The notes beneath the pieces were generated by a model. The model was not told where the DNA came from. It saw only the letters and a list, made by a program, of their open reading frames with translations, and searched no databases. A DNA stretch of 64,000 bases from Hymenobacter sp. H14-R3 (GTDB taxonomy: Bacteria; Bacteroidota; Bacteroidia; Cytophagales; Hymenobacteraceae): positions 1 to 64,000 of the forward strand of contig NZ_JASITD010000012.1 in the NCBI RefSeq assembly GCF_030063445.1. The letters are read 5' to 3'. Numbering within the stretch: position 1 is the stretch's first letter; each line of letters opens with the position of its first letter. A program made the translations under genes and the position numbers. Shown piece by piece: positions 25,589 through 34,103 of the stretch.

Positions 25589-26698
25589 ATGGCTCTCGGC
25601 GTTCGCTTTCGTGATTTTGTGCCCGATGAAAACTCGGGCGATAAAGGATTTGAGCAGCTTTTTAAGCTGTTTATGCAATTGATTACCATCACTAGCGGTG
25701 ATGTGGGCGAGGCCCTGCAATGGCTCAATGAGCTCGACAAGCAGTACGGCCTCACCGACAACGACTACGGCATGGGCAATTTCATCGATGACCTCAAGAA
25801 GAAGGGCTACATTGATGAGAATGAGCAGGAGCGGGGCGAGCTGAAAATCACGCCCAAGACTGAGCAGAAAATCCGGAAGTCGGCCCTGGAGGAGATTTTT
25901 GGCAAGCTCAAGCGTGGCAACAGCGGCAACCACCGCACGCCCCACACCGGGCAGGGCGACGAGCAGAGCACCGACCTGCGCGAGTTCCGTTTCGGCGATT
26001 CGCTGGAGCAGATTCAGATGACCGAGTCTATCCGCAACGCCCAGCTTAACCACGGCATGGACGGCGATAATTTTATGCTGACCGAGGGCGACCTCGAAGT
26101 GCGTGAAAACGAGCATAAGTCGCAGACCAGCACGGTGTTGATGATTGACATCTCGCACTCGATGATTCTGTACGGTGAAGACCGCATCACGCCCGCTAAA
26201 AAGGTGGCCATGGCCCTGGCCGAGCTCGTGAAGCAGAAGTACCCCAAGGACACGCTCGACGTGATTGTATTCGGCAACGACGCCTGGCAGATTGAGGTGA
26301 AGGACCTGCCTTACCTGCAAGTGGGCCCCTACCACACCAACACCGTGGCGGGCCTAGAGCTGGCAATGGACCTGCTACGCAAGCGCAAAACACCTAACAA
26401 GCAGATATTTATGATTACCGACGGCAAGCCCACTTGCCTGAAGGAAGGCAACGGCTACTATAAAAACTCGTTTGGCCTCGACCGCAAGGTGGTGAACAAG
26501 ACGCTGAACCTGGCCGCCGCCGCCCGCCGCATCAAGATTCCGATTACCACGTTTATGATTACCTCCGACCCGTATTTGCAGAAATTCGTGGAGGAATTTA
26601 CCGAGGTGAACCAGGGCAAAGCCTACTACTCGGGCCTCAAGGGCCTGGGCCACCTGGTGTTTGAAGACTACAAAAAGAATCGGCGCAAAAGCCTGTAG
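25589..26698 (+). CDS. VWA-domain protein paired with an AAA+ ATPase
   Basis: A 369-residue protein. The N-terminal half is helical and acidic; the C-terminal von Willebrand A domain has a complete MIDAS start, DISHS, at about residue 188 and the later Thr/Asp elements (PYHTNTVAGL, MITDGKPT). VWA proteins of this kind partner with MoxR/chelatase-type AAA+ ATPases, and one is encoded immediately downstream. No signal or membrane segment. The ATG at 25589 is chosen over TTG codons further upstream, because MALGVRFRDFVPDENSGDKG starts a well-structured sequence. Confidence 0.88.
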   Translation: MALGVRFRDFVPDENSGDKGFEQLFKLFMQLITITSGDVGEALQWLNELDKQYGLTDNDYGMGNFIDDLKKKGYIDENEQERGELKITPKTEQKIRKSALEEIFGKLKRGNSGNHRTPHTGQGDEQSTDLREFRFGDSLEQIQMTESIRNAQLNHGMDGDNFMLTEGDLEVRENEHKSQTSTVLMIDISHSMILYGEDRITPAKKVAMALAELVKQKYPKDTLDVIVFGNDAWQIEVKDLPYLQVGPYHTNTVAGLELAMDLLRKRKTPNKQIFMITDGKPTCLKEGNGYYKNSFGLDRKVVNKTLNLAAAARRIKIPITTFMITSDPYLQKFVEEFTEVNQGKAYYSGLKGLGHLVFEDYKKNRRKSL

Positions 26699-26822
26699 AA
26701 CGGAGTGGCACTCCGTTTATCGCCGCGTAGCGGCGAGGCCGGAGCTGCGCCGCCTGCATTCAATCATTTCATTCTAACGCCAGCCTGCCGCGTTGCGGCA
26801 GAACGGAGTACCACTCCGTTTT
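26699..26822. repeat. Composite palindrome between the VWA and AAA+ genes
   Basis: Two copies of a short palindrome AACGGAGTnnCACTCCGTT (26699-26718 and 26802-26821) bracket two further palindromes, CGCCGCGTAGCGGCG (26721-26735) and TGCCGCGTTGCGGCA (26786-26800). The block is mirror-symmetric overall and begins right after the VWA stop codon. It may attenuate or process the bicistronic transcript. Confidence 0.7.
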
Positions 26823-26829
26823 ACATTTT

Positions 26830-28353
26830 ATGAAGCACGAAACTATCCGCACCCTGGGCCAATTGCGCGCCAGTGGTTACCAGCCCCGCACCGTTAAGCA
26901 AGAGTTGCGGGACAACCTCATTCTCAAGCTCAAAAACAAGGAAGACGTATTTCCGGGCATCTTCGGCTACGAAGAAACTGTGATTCCTGAGTTGCAGCGC
27001 GCCATCCTGGCCGGGCACCATATCAACCTGCTGGGCTTGCGCGGCCAAGCCAAAACCCGCATCGCGCGCCTGCTCATCAACCTGCTTGATGAATACATTC
27101 CGGTAGTGGAGGGCTCAGAGCTGAACGACGACCCGTTGCAGCCACTATCGGTATTTGCCAAAAACCTTATTGCCGAGAAAGGCGACGACACGCCCGTGAG
27201 TTGGATGGCCCGCGCCGACCGCTACACCGAGAAGCTCGCCACGCCCGACGTGACGGTGGCCGACCTCATCGGCGACGCCGACCCCATTAAAGCCGCCACG
27301 CTCAAGCTGCCGTATTCGGATGAGCGTGTGATTCACTTCGGCCTGATACCCAGGGCGCACCGGGGTATTTTTGTGATTAACGAACTGCCTGACTTACAGG
27401 CTCGTATCCAGGTATCGCTGTTCAATATCTTGCAGGAAGGCGACATCCAGATTCGGGGTTTCAAGGTGCGTTTGCCGCTCGATATCCAGTTCGTATTCAC
27501 TGCCAATCCCGAGGACTATACCAACCGCGGCAGCATCGTGACGCCGCTCAAGGACCGGATTGACGCGCAGATTATCACCCACTATCCCAAGTCGATTGAG
27601 ATTGGCAAGCGCATTACCAAGCAGGAAGCCCGTATTAAAGAGGAGCAGAAAGGCTTGGTAACCAGCAACGAAATTATGCACGACCTCGTGGAGCAGGTGG
27701 CCGTAGAGGCCCGCGGTTCCGAGTTTGTGGATGCGAAGTCGGGCGTATCGGCCCGCCTCACCATCTCGGCTTACGAGCAGGTGATTGCCGGGGCCGAGCG
27801 CCGCGCGCTCATCAACGGGGAGAGCAATACCTACGTACGCCTGGCCGACTTCATCTCGGCCGTGCCCGCCATCACCGGCAAGGTAGAATTGGTGTACGAA
27901 GGCGAGCAGGAGGGCGCGGGCATCGTGGCCGAAAAGCTCATGGGCAAGGCTATCCGCACCTTGTTCCTGAATTACTTCCCCGACCCCGACAAATCGAAGA
28001 AGCTCAAGAACCGCCCCTCGCCCTACAAAACGGTGCAGGAGTGGTTTGGCAACGGCAATACGCTGGATATTCTGCACGATGCCAGCACCACCGACTACCG
28101 CGCCGCCCTCGACAAAGTGCCCGGCCTGCGCGACATCGTGACCGAGCTGCACCCCAAGGAAGACGCCGAAAGCACGTACTTCCTCATGGAATTCCTACTG
28201 CACGGCTTGGCCGAGCACTCGCTCATCTCGCGCAACCGCCTCACGGCCGGCGCGCAGTTTAAAGACCTGCTTTCGTCGATGTTTACTATGCCCACTTTCG
28301 GTGATGACGACGACGAGGACGAAGAAGAGCAAAAGCCGCGCAAGCGCCGCTAA
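26830..28353 (+). CDS. AAA+ ATPase of the MoxR/magnesium-chelatase type
   Basis: A 507-residue AAA+ protein. Walker A is GLRGQAKT (about residue 70), the Walker B region is GIFVINELPDL (about 179) and sensor-1 is FVFTANPEDY (about 221). The C-terminal part is helical and ends in an acidic then basic tail (GDDDDEDEEEQKPRKRR). With the VWA gene upstream it forms a chelatase-like pair that may insert metal into, or remodel, a target protein; the target is unknown. Confidence 0.9.
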   Translation: MKHETIRTLGQLRASGYQPRTVKQELRDNLILKLKNKEDVFPGIFGYEETVIPELQRAILAGHHINLLGLRGQAKTRIARLLINLLDEYIPVVEGSELNDDPLQPLSVFAKNLIAEKGDDTPVSWMARADRYTEKLATPDVTVADLIGDADPIKAATLKLPYSDERVIHFGLIPRAHRGIFVINELPDLQARIQVSLFNILQEGDIQIRGFKVRLPLDIQFVFTANPEDYTNRGSIVTPLKDRIDAQIITHYPKSIEIGKRITKQEARIKEEQKGLVTSNEIMHDLVEQVAVEARGSEFVDAKSGVSARLTISAYEQVIAGAERRALINGESNTYVRLADFISAVPAITGKVELVYEGEQEGAGIVAEKLMGKAIRTLFLNYFPDPDKSKKLKNRPSPYKTVQEWFGNGNTLDILHDASTTDYRAALDKVPGLRDIVTELHPKEDAESTYFLMEFLLHGLAEHSLISRNRLTAGAQFKDLLSSMFTMPTFGDDDDEDEEEQKPRKRR

Positions 28354-28356
28354 CAC

Positions 28357-28383
28357 AATGTGAGGTAAGCTTTAGCTTGCCGC
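28357..28383 (+). repeat. 3'-end element, copy 1 (GGTAAGCTTTAGCTTGCC type)
   Basis: AATGTGAGGTAAGC... continues into the core TTTAGCTTGCCGC, starting 3 bp after the AAA+ stop codon. The RNA can form a GGUAAGC/GCUUGCC stem with one G-U pair in this orientation only. Other copies follow the stop codons of the peroxiredoxin, fbp, HAD and DUF4846 genes. Confidence 0.7.
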
Positions 28384-28391
28384 TGAAACGT

Positions 28392-28429
28392 AAAGGCCTG
28401 CGTACCAAAATGGTGCGCAGGCCTTTTTT
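28392..28429 (+). terminator. Rho-independent terminator of the AAA+ gene
   Basis: Stem AAAGGCCTGCG / CGCAGGCCTTT with T-run, directly downstream of the 3'-end element. Confidence 0.88.
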
Positions 28430-28448
28430 GCGGCGCAGCGCACTGGTC

Positions 28449-28955
28449 TCACCTTGTTCGCTTCGTCAAGTCATCCAGCACCTTTAGCAGCGTGGGAAAG
28501 CGGTAGTCGCCGTGCATAGTCGCTACCAGCCGCGCCGCCTCGGCCACCGGCAGGCCCACGCTCGTCACGTAGAGGGGGCTCTGGCTCTGGCCGCGTAGCA
28601 CGGCCGCCACCTGCGGGGCCACGCCCGCAAACCGCGTTTTGGCCACGCCAACCACCGGCAACCGACTGCCCAGCGCCTCGTACAGGTGCTGGCCCAGGCC
28701 GGCCCGCGCCTCTGCCCCCAGCGTAACGTAGCCATCCACCACCACGCAGCTCACGGTGGCCAGGTCTATTTGCGCCAGCACGGCCAGCAGGCAGGGTAAT
28801 TCGCGCTTGTAGAAAGCGCCCGGCTCATACTCCGCAATGGGCGAAACGGTGGCTGCGTAGCTGGCCGCTACTGCCGCCGCATCCCAGGTAGGAAAGGCGA
28901 CGGCCACGGCGTAGCCTTGGGTTTCGGCGTAGGCAACGTCAAGGGCAAGTATCAT
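28449..28955 (-). CDS. Endonuclease V-like protein
   Basis: A 168-residue nuclease of the endonuclease V fold, which cleaves inosine-containing nucleic acids. Active-site elements visible are the first Asp in LDVAY (residue 6), Glu in YEPGAFYKRELP, Asp in VVDGYVTLG and the Lys of VAKTRF. It is shorter than the roughly 220-residue enterobacterial enzyme and has a compact N-terminus, so substrate preference may differ. Soluble; apparently monocistronic. Confidence 0.85.
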   Translation of the reverse strand: MILALDVAYAETQGYAVAVAFPTWDAAAVAASYAATVSPIAEYEPGAFYKRELPCLLAVLAQIDLATVSCVVVDGYVTLGAEARAGLGQHLYEALGSRLPVVGVAKTRFAGVAPQVAAVLRGQSQSPLYVTSVGLPVAEAARLVATMHGDYRFPTLLKVLDDLTKRTR

Positions 28956-28978
28956 ATAATCTTCTGATTAGGCACTAA

Positions 28979-29018
28979 AAAACGAAGCCTTCTCGCGAAC
29001 GCGAAAAGGCTTCGTTTA
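28979..29018 (-). terminator. Terminator downstream of the peptidyl-prolyl isomerase gene
   Basis: AAACGAAGCC and GGCTTCGTTT arms enclose a loop with TCGCG/CGCGA pairing. It lies 22 bp after the stop of the minus-strand isomerase gene and upstream of the endonuclease V start. Confidence 0.8.
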
Positions 29019-29040
29019 AAAAATGCGAAGCAAGCAGCGC

Positions 29041-29505
29041 TTACGCCGCGTCGTCCGTTACCACAATTTTGGTAATCTCGTCGTTGCCGCGAATCTGGTC
29101 AATTACGTCCAGGCCTTCCACTACTTTGCCGAACACGGTGTGCACGCGGTCGAGGTGGGCGGTGTTCTGGCGGTCGTGCACGATAAAAAACTGCGAGCCA
29201 CCAGTGTTTTTGCCGGCGTGGGCCATGCTGAGCACACCACGCTCGTGGTGCTGATTGCCGCCGCTGGTTTCGCAGTCGATTTTATAGCCGGGGCCGCCGG
29301 TGCCGGGCTGGCCTTTGGCGCCGGGCTTGGTGTTGGGGTCGCCACCCTGAATCATGAAATTCGGGATAACGCGGTGAAACTTAGTGCCGTCGTAGAAGCC
29401 TTTGCTGGCCAGGTCGGTAAAGTTTTTGACCGTGTTGGGGGCGTCCTGCTCGTAGAACTCGACTTTCATAACGCCCTTAGGCGTGTGGATTTCAGCAGTT
29501 TTCAT
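29041..29505 (-). CDS. Cyclophilin-type peptidyl-prolyl cis-trans isomerase
   Basis: A 154-residue cytosolic cyclophilin that speeds proline isomerisation in folding proteins. Landmarks are [15 protein letters not shown] with the catalytic Arg, [21 protein letters not shown] and the late [15 protein letters not shown]. The start at 29505 ([11 protein letters not shown]) matches the usual N-terminus; 19 further upstream residues look non-native. A TACCTTCG element on the minus strand near 29570 could be its -10. Confidence 0.95.
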   Translation of the reverse strand: MKTAEIHTPKGVMKVEFYEQDAPNTVKNFTDLASKGFYDGTKFHRVIPNFMIQGGDPNTKPGAKGQPGTGGPGYKIDCETSGGNQHHERGVLSMAHAGKNTGGSQFFIVHDRQNTAHLDRVHTVFGKVVEGLDVIDQIRGNDEITKIVVTDDAA

Positions 29506-29674
29506 CGAAAAACAACGTAAAATGAGGGGTGGGAATAGGCGCTGCGGATAAGCGCAGCGCACTGCGAAGGTAAACCAGCCGGTGGCCGCTGGGGTTTAGG
29601 CAGAACCGGGAGGCCAGCTTATTACGTAAGCAAAGCTCTTGGTTTTCACCTCATCCCTTTTTTTATCGTTTTCC

Positions 29675-30310
29675 ATGAAGAAGTTGTTCTTCCCCCTTGC
29701 CACCGCCGTTGCCATCTCGCTGGGCCTCACTAGCTGCGGTAGTGACAAAACCACCGAAACCACCACTACTGAAGTTGCCACGGCTAACCCCGCCGACTCG
29801 GTAGCCGCTATGGCCGGCGACTCGGCCCGCATGGCTAAGCCCGGTGGCGTGATGGTAGACGGTGTGGCCATGACGGCCGACAAAGACATCGTAGACAACG
29901 CCGCAGCTGCTAAGACTGTGAGCACGCTCGTATCGCTGGTAAAGCAGGCTGGCTTGGTTGAAACGCTGAAGGGCGCTGGTCCTTTCACTGTATTCGCCCC
30001 CACCAACGATGCCTTTGCAAAGCTTCCCAAGGCCGCCGTGGCCGCCCTTACCGACCCCGCCAACGCCGCCAAGCTAAAAGGCGTACTGACCTACCACGTA
30101 ATTGCCGGCCGCCTGATGGCCGCTGACCTCAAGGACGGCCAGGAACTAACCACCGTGAACGGCGAGAAGCTGCACGTAATGGTAAAAGACGGTAAAGTGA
30201 TGGTAGGCAACGGCAAAGATGCCCCCGCTACCGTCGCCATTGCCGACGTAGTATCGAAAAACGGCGTCACTCACGTTATCGATACCGTGGTACTGCCGCT
30301 GGCTAAGTAA
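29675..30310 (+). CDS. Fasciclin-domain lipoprotein
   Basis: A 211-residue protein with a lipoprotein signal (MKKLFFPLATAVAISL, lipobox GLTSC), a Thr/Glu-rich linker and one FAS1 domain from about residue 70. The FAS1 H1 and H2 motifs are clear as TVFAPTNDAFAKLP and HVIDTVVLPL. It is expected to be membrane-anchored outside the cytoplasm, with an adhesive or surface role by family analogy. Its stop codon is followed within 2 bp by a large hairpin. Confidence 0.93.
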   Translation: MKKLFFPLATAVAISLGLTSCGSDKTTETTTTEVATANPADSVAAMAGDSARMAKPGGVMVDGVAMTADKDIVDNAAAAKTVSTLVSLVKQAGLVETLKGAGPFTVFAPTNDAFAKLPKAAVAALTDPANAAKLKGVLTYHVIAGRLMAADLKDGQELTTVNGEKLHVMVKDGKVMVGNGKDAPATVAIADVVSKNGVTHVIDTVVLPLAK

Positions 30311-30311
30311 C

Positions 30312-30401
30312 TGAGTAAAAGGAGTAAATAAGTAAGGGGAGTAGTGTCGTTCTACTGTAAGAACGACACTACTCCCCTTACTTATTTACTCCTTTTACTC
30401 A
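30312..30401. repeat. 90-bp hairpin with 42-bp perfect arms
   Basis: Arms 30312-30353 and 30360-30401 are exact reverse complements around a 6-nt loop (ACTGTA). The left arm starts 2 bp after the fasciclin stop; the right arm ends within the stop codon of the convergent oxidoreductase gene (30399-30401). It fills the whole intergenic region and should block transcription from both sides. Confidence 0.92.
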
Positions 30402-31289
30402 TTTGCCAAGTCCCGCGTCTTCCGACACGCGCTGGGCGAAGCTGGCCCAGTCTACGTCGGGCTCGGCCCGGGCCACGGTGGCCGTGAGGCGGTCGCGGAT
30501 GATGTTGGCGAAGGGCATGGGCACGGCCTGCTTGTAAGCCTCCTGCACCACCAGGTTCATGTCTTTGCGAATAATGGCCGGTGGCGCGCCCACCGGCTGG
30601 TAGTGCTGCTCGGCAATGAGTTTGCCATAGCCTTTATAAATAGGGTTATCGAAAAGCGTGGTGGTCAGCATATTATAGAAGCCCACGCGGTCGAGGCCGC
30701 TTTTTTCGGCCAGCGTCAGGGCTTCGGCCATGCCTTCGATTACGGTGCCGAGCAGGAAATTGCCGCACAGCTTGGCCACGCTGGCCGCGCCGGGGTCATC
30801 GCCAAAATCGTGGGTGCCCCGGCCGATGGCGGCTAGCGCGGCTTGCAGGCGCTCACGGGCCTCGGCCGGCCCCGAGCAGCCTACCCAGAGCTTGCCCAGG
30901 GCCGCCACATCAGGCTTGCCAAAAACGGGGGAGGCTACCAGCACCGAGCCGTGGGCGGCGTGCGCCTCGGCCAGGCGGCGGTTGGTATCGGGGGCCACGG
31001 TGCTGCACGAAGCATGGATGGCGCCCTCAGGCAGCGCGCTCAGGATGCCGTCGGGGCCGGTGGTAATTTCTTCCAGCGCCTGGTCATCGGTGAGCATCGT
31101 GAAGACGATGGTAGCGTCGCGCACGGCCTCGGCGGGCGTGGCGGCTACGGCGGCACCCTGCTCGCGCAGGGGCTCGGCTTTGGCGGCGGTGCGGTTGTAA
31201 ACGGTGAGCGGAAAACCGGCTTTGAGCAAGTTGGCGGCCATTGCCGCACCCATGCTGCCCAAGCCCAAAAAGGCAATTTTATCAGCCAT
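30399..31289 (-). CDS. NAD(P)-dependent beta-hydroxyacid dehydrogenase
   Basis: A 296-residue member of the 3-hydroxyisobutyrate dehydrogenase/6-phosphogluconate dehydrogenase-like family. The Rossmann loop is FLGLGSMGAAMAANL at the N-terminus. The substrate segment is HASCSTVAPDTNRRLAEAH, and the catalytic Lys lies in AASVAKLCGNFLLG (about residue 170). Related enzymes reduce glyoxylate or succinic semialdehyde; the substrate here is uncertain. The start at 31289 (MADKIAFLGLG) is canonical, and the upstream frame is Arg/Pro-rich. Confidence 0.93.
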   Translation of the reverse strand: MADKIAFLGLGSMGAAMAANLLKAGFPLTVYNRTAAKAEPLREQGAAVAATPAEAVRDATIVFTMLTDDQALEEITTGPDGILSALPEGAIHASCSTVAPDTNRRLAEAHAAHGSVLVASPVFGKPDVAALGKLWVGCSGPAEARERLQAALAAIGRGTHDFGDDPGAASVAKLCGNFLLGTVIEGMAEALTLAEKSGLDRVGFYNMLTTTLFDNPIYKGYGKLIAEQHYQPVGAPPAIIRKDMNLVVQEAYKQAVPMPFANIIRDRLTATVARAEPDVDWASFAQRVSEDAGLGK

Positions 31290-31335
31290 GAAAAGAGGAG
31301 GTAAGCGTCCTAAAATGGCTGGGTGTACGCAAAAC

Positions 31336-32901
31336 CTACGGGCCAGGGCTGGGCGTAGCCGCCGAGTCGGGGCCCACGCTGGGCGCGGGGGCACCCGTGG
31401 CGGGCGCTACTATGCTGTCGATGAGCGGCTTGGCTGGCGCGTGGGTAAGTACTGACGATTCCGTTTCGTCGGCTGGTTCCTTATCAGGCGAATACAGCGA
31501 GGCACCGTCGGTATCGGCCTGGGTTGGTGCCAGGGTGCTATCGACTACGTAAACCACATTGGGTGTTGCCTCTTCCTGCGCCCGGAAAGTGGGGCCGGTG
31601 CGCGGTACGCCCGTGGTGGCGGGGCGCGGGCGAGGCGGGTGCGCCAGCTGCGCCACGCCCCAGGTACCCACACCCAGGCTAGCCAATACCAGTGCTACCA
31701 CGCCCCAGCGCTCGGCCTGGCGCAGGCGGCGAAATGAAGGCGTGCGAGGCTTCGCCACCGGCTGCGTTACCGCTTGGCCCGCGGGCTGCCGCGCAGCAAC
31801 CGTAGCTACTGGCGGGCTAACCGCCGCAGGCTGCGCGGGGGCCGATACTTGAACGGGTTTGTTCGTGGTTTGTAACTGCTTGATAAGCAAGCCTAACTGC
31901 TGAATGCGCGTATCCAGCTCGTGGTTGCGGCCGGCTAGCTCAGCGCGGGCGGTGCGCAGTTCATCTTCCAGCTTGGCGGTGGTTTGCTGCTCGGCCCGGC
32001 GCGCAGTGGCCGACAGCCCGGCTTGCGCCAGCTGCTGCCGCAGCTGGGTTAGCTCCTGGGTGCGGGCGGCCTCGCGGGTAGTGGCTTCTTGGCGCTGCTG
32101 GTGCAGCTCGGTTTGCAGCTCGTGGCGCAGCTGCTGGAGGCGGACTTGCTCCTGCTGGTCGCGCAGGTGCTGGTCGGGTGGGCCGCCACCGTAGGGTGGG
32201 TCGGCAGGGATGTCTTCGGCCCCCAGCCAGCGCCACAGCTGCCGCAGCTTCTGCGTTAGAAAAGCAGGCAGGTCTGCGAGCAGACTTTCAGGCCTACCTC
32301 CTTCGTGGGGCACGTAAGGTTCGTTGCCCAGGTACTCGCCCCATTCCAGGAGCTCGTCCTCAGTCAGTATATGTTCTTCATCGCCAGAATTTTGGCGCAG
32401 GTGGCCGTGAAGCCGCACGGCATTACCCACCAGCTGAAAATCGTGGGCTGCCGCGTGGCTATGCAGTTGCGCTTCTACCTCGGGCCCAAAAGTAAGCGGT
32501 GCGTCGAGCAAGGCAATGCCTGCGCATGGCGGCAACTCACTTTCGGGCAAGCCCAATTGCTCGCTCAACCAACTCAGGGCTAGGGGTAGTTGCTGCTGGT
32601 AGTGCACAAATGGGTTGCCATTACCCACGTAGCCGGGTAGCGGCTGCCCACCAAGCTGCCAGGCACCGTGGGCCAGCGCCGGCAGGGTTAGGTGACCGGC
32701 GCAGGGCGTGAGTAGCACCAGCGTTACGCTGCCCGGCCGCACCACCAGTACATCGACCTCAATGGGCGTAAAGGCCCCCAGGTTGCCCAGTAGCACGGTG
32801 CCTGGCGCGCCGGTTTCGGCGTGCAGGGCAGCCCGCACAGCCTCGTACTGCCGCTGGCGGCCGGCATCGGCGAAGGGCACGGGCAACAGGCTGACCAGCA
32901 T
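31336..32901 (-). CDS. NERD-like domain, coiled-coil, single-pass membrane protein
   Basis: A 521-residue protein. The N-terminal 200 residues resemble a NERD (nuclease-related) domain: GTVLLGNLGAFTPIEVDVLVV, then the hydrophobic strand VTLVLLTP. A long coiled coil follows (about 250-350, rich in Gln/Glu/Leu/Arg), then a Pro/Val/Gln linker, one transmembrane segment (WGVVALVLASLGVGTWGVA, about 430) and a Thr/Pro/Ala-rich C-terminal region. The typical acidic nuclease residues are hard to place, so activity is uncertain. The start at 32901 (MLVSLLPVPFADAG) is preferred; further upstream the frame runs through an inverted repeat. Confidence 0.75.
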   Translation of the reverse strand: MLVSLLPVPFADAGRQRQYEAVRAALHAETGAPGTVLLGNLGAFTPIEVDVLVVRPGSVTLVLLTPCAGHLTLPALAHGAWQLGGQPLPGYVGNGNPFVHYQQQLPLALSWLSEQLGLPESELPPCAGIALLDAPLTFGPEVEAQLHSHAAAHDFQLVGNAVRLHGHLRQNSGDEEHILTEDELLEWGEYLGNEPYVPHEGGRPESLLADLPAFLTQKLRQLWRWLGAEDIPADPPYGGGPPDQHLRDQQEQVRLQQLRHELQTELHQQRQEATTREAARTQELTQLRQQLAQAGLSATARRAEQQTTAKLEDELRTARAELAGRNHELDTRIQQLGLLIKQLQTTNKPVQVSAPAQPAAVSPPVATVAARQPAGQAVTQPVAKPRTPSFRRLRQAERWGVVALVLASLGVGTWGVAQLAHPPRPRPATTGVPRTGPTFRAQEEATPNVVYVVDSTLAPTQADTDGASLYSPDKEPADETESSVLTHAPAKPLIDSIVAPATGAPAPSVGPDSAATPSPGP

Positions 32902-32936
32902 GGCTGAAGAAGGAATTAGGAAGTAGAAAGCAAGAC

Positions 32937-33049
32937 CGTCATGCTCATCTGGCGTCCACGCAGGGAAGTGTCTTGCTCGCATTATTCGGGCATTGTTCAA
33001 GATATGCAAGCAAGACACTTCCCTGCGTGGACGCCAGATGAGCACGACG
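32937..33049. repeat. Long inverted repeat between the NERD-like gene and rsgA
   Basis: Two 46-bp arms (32937-32982 and 33004-33049) pair with two mismatches around a 21-nt loop. Both flanking genes are on the minus strand, so it follows rsgA and precedes the NERD-like gene. Confidence 0.9.
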
Positions 33050-33080
33050 TTTTACTAGATTCCTAAACGTGCTGGTTCTC

Positions 33081-34007
33081 CTAATGCCGGTTGTCTTCGT
33101 CGGCCAGCATGCTGAGGTAGCTTTCGTAGCGCGGCACGGCCAGCTTGCCCTGGTCCATAGCTTCGCGCACGGCGCAGCCGGGCTCGTGCACGTGCTGGCA
33201 GTTGTGGTAGCGGCACTGGTTGAGCAGGGCGCGCATCTCGGGGAAATAGCCGGCCAGCTCGGCGGCGGGCACATCTACCAGGCCCAGCTCCTTGATGCCG
33301 GGCGTGTCGATGAGGTAGGTACCGGGCACCACTTCCAGCATTTCGGCGAAGGTGGTGGTGTGCTTGCCCTTGTCGGAAAAGGCGCTGATTTCGGCCGTTT
33401 TCAGGTCCAGGTCGGGCACCAGCTCGTTGATAAGCGTGCTTTTGCCCACGCCCGAATGCCCCGAGAGCAGCGAAATCTTGTTGGGCAGCAGCGAGGCTAC
33501 AGCCACCACATTATCGCCCGTTTCGGCCGAGCACAGCACGCTGGGGTATCCCAGGCTTTCGTACATGCCGGCTATCTGGCGCTGGTAGTCCAGGGTATCT
33601 TCATCGTAAAGGTCTGATTTGTTGAATATTAATAAAGCAGGTAAATGATACGCCTCGGCCGTAACCAAGAAGCGGTCAATAAAGCCAAACGACGTAACCG
33701 GCGATACCAGCGTCACCACCAGCAGCGCCTGGTCGAGGTTAGCGGCTACAATGTGCGCGTGCTCACTCTTGTGCACCGAGCGCCGGATGATGTAGTTGCG
33801 GCGCGGCACAATGGTATGAATCACGCCCGCGCCCTCCGACTGCTCGGGAACCTCAAACTCCACCACATCGCCCACGGCCAGCGGGTTGCTCACCTTCAGG
33901 CCCTGGTTTTTAAACTTGCCACGCAGCCGGCAGCGGTGCAGCTGCCCGCCCGGCGTTTCGCGCACCACGTACCACGAGCCGGTAGATTTAACGACAATTC
34001 CTCTCAT
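33081..34007 (-). CDS. rsgA: Ribosome small-subunit-dependent GTPase RsgA
   Basis: A 308-residue circularly permuted GTPase that helps late 30S maturation. Order: N-terminal OB fold (MRGIVVKSTGSWYVV), G4 motif FNKSDL, G1 loop GHSGVGKST, G3 DTPGIKEL, and a C-terminal zinc site CRYHNCQHVHEPGC. Length is normal. The start at 34007 (MRG) is standard; an in-frame ATG at 34019 adds MLIE only. Confidence 0.97.
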   Translation of the reverse strand: MRGIVVKSTGSWYVVRETPGGQLHRCRLRGKFKNQGLKVSNPLAVGDVVEFEVPEQSEGAGVIHTIVPRRNYIIRRSVHKSEHAHIVAANLDQALLVVTLVSPVTSFGFIDRFLVTAEAYHLPALLIFNKSDLYDEDTLDYQRQIAGMYESLGYPSVLCSAETGDNVVAVASLLPNKISLLSGHSGVGKSTLINELVPDLDLKTAEISAFSDKGKHTTTFAEMLEVVPGTYLIDTPGIKELGLVDVPAAELAGYFPEMRALLNQCRYHNCQHVHEPGCAVREAMDQGKLAVPRYESYLSMLADEDNRH

Positions 34008-34103
34008 CTCAATCAGCAATTATCGGTTAGCAATTAGCAATTTAATCAAAAAATTAACGCCAGTGCGTAGGCCGGAAGATGGGCCGTCGGCAACTGATAT
34101 CTG

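Noticed and set aside
25589..28353. VWA/AAA+ pair as part of the bat operon at 47355
   Set aside because: The two loci are 19 kb apart with many unrelated genes between, and the AAA+ protein is of the chelatase type rather than the short MoxR of bat operons.
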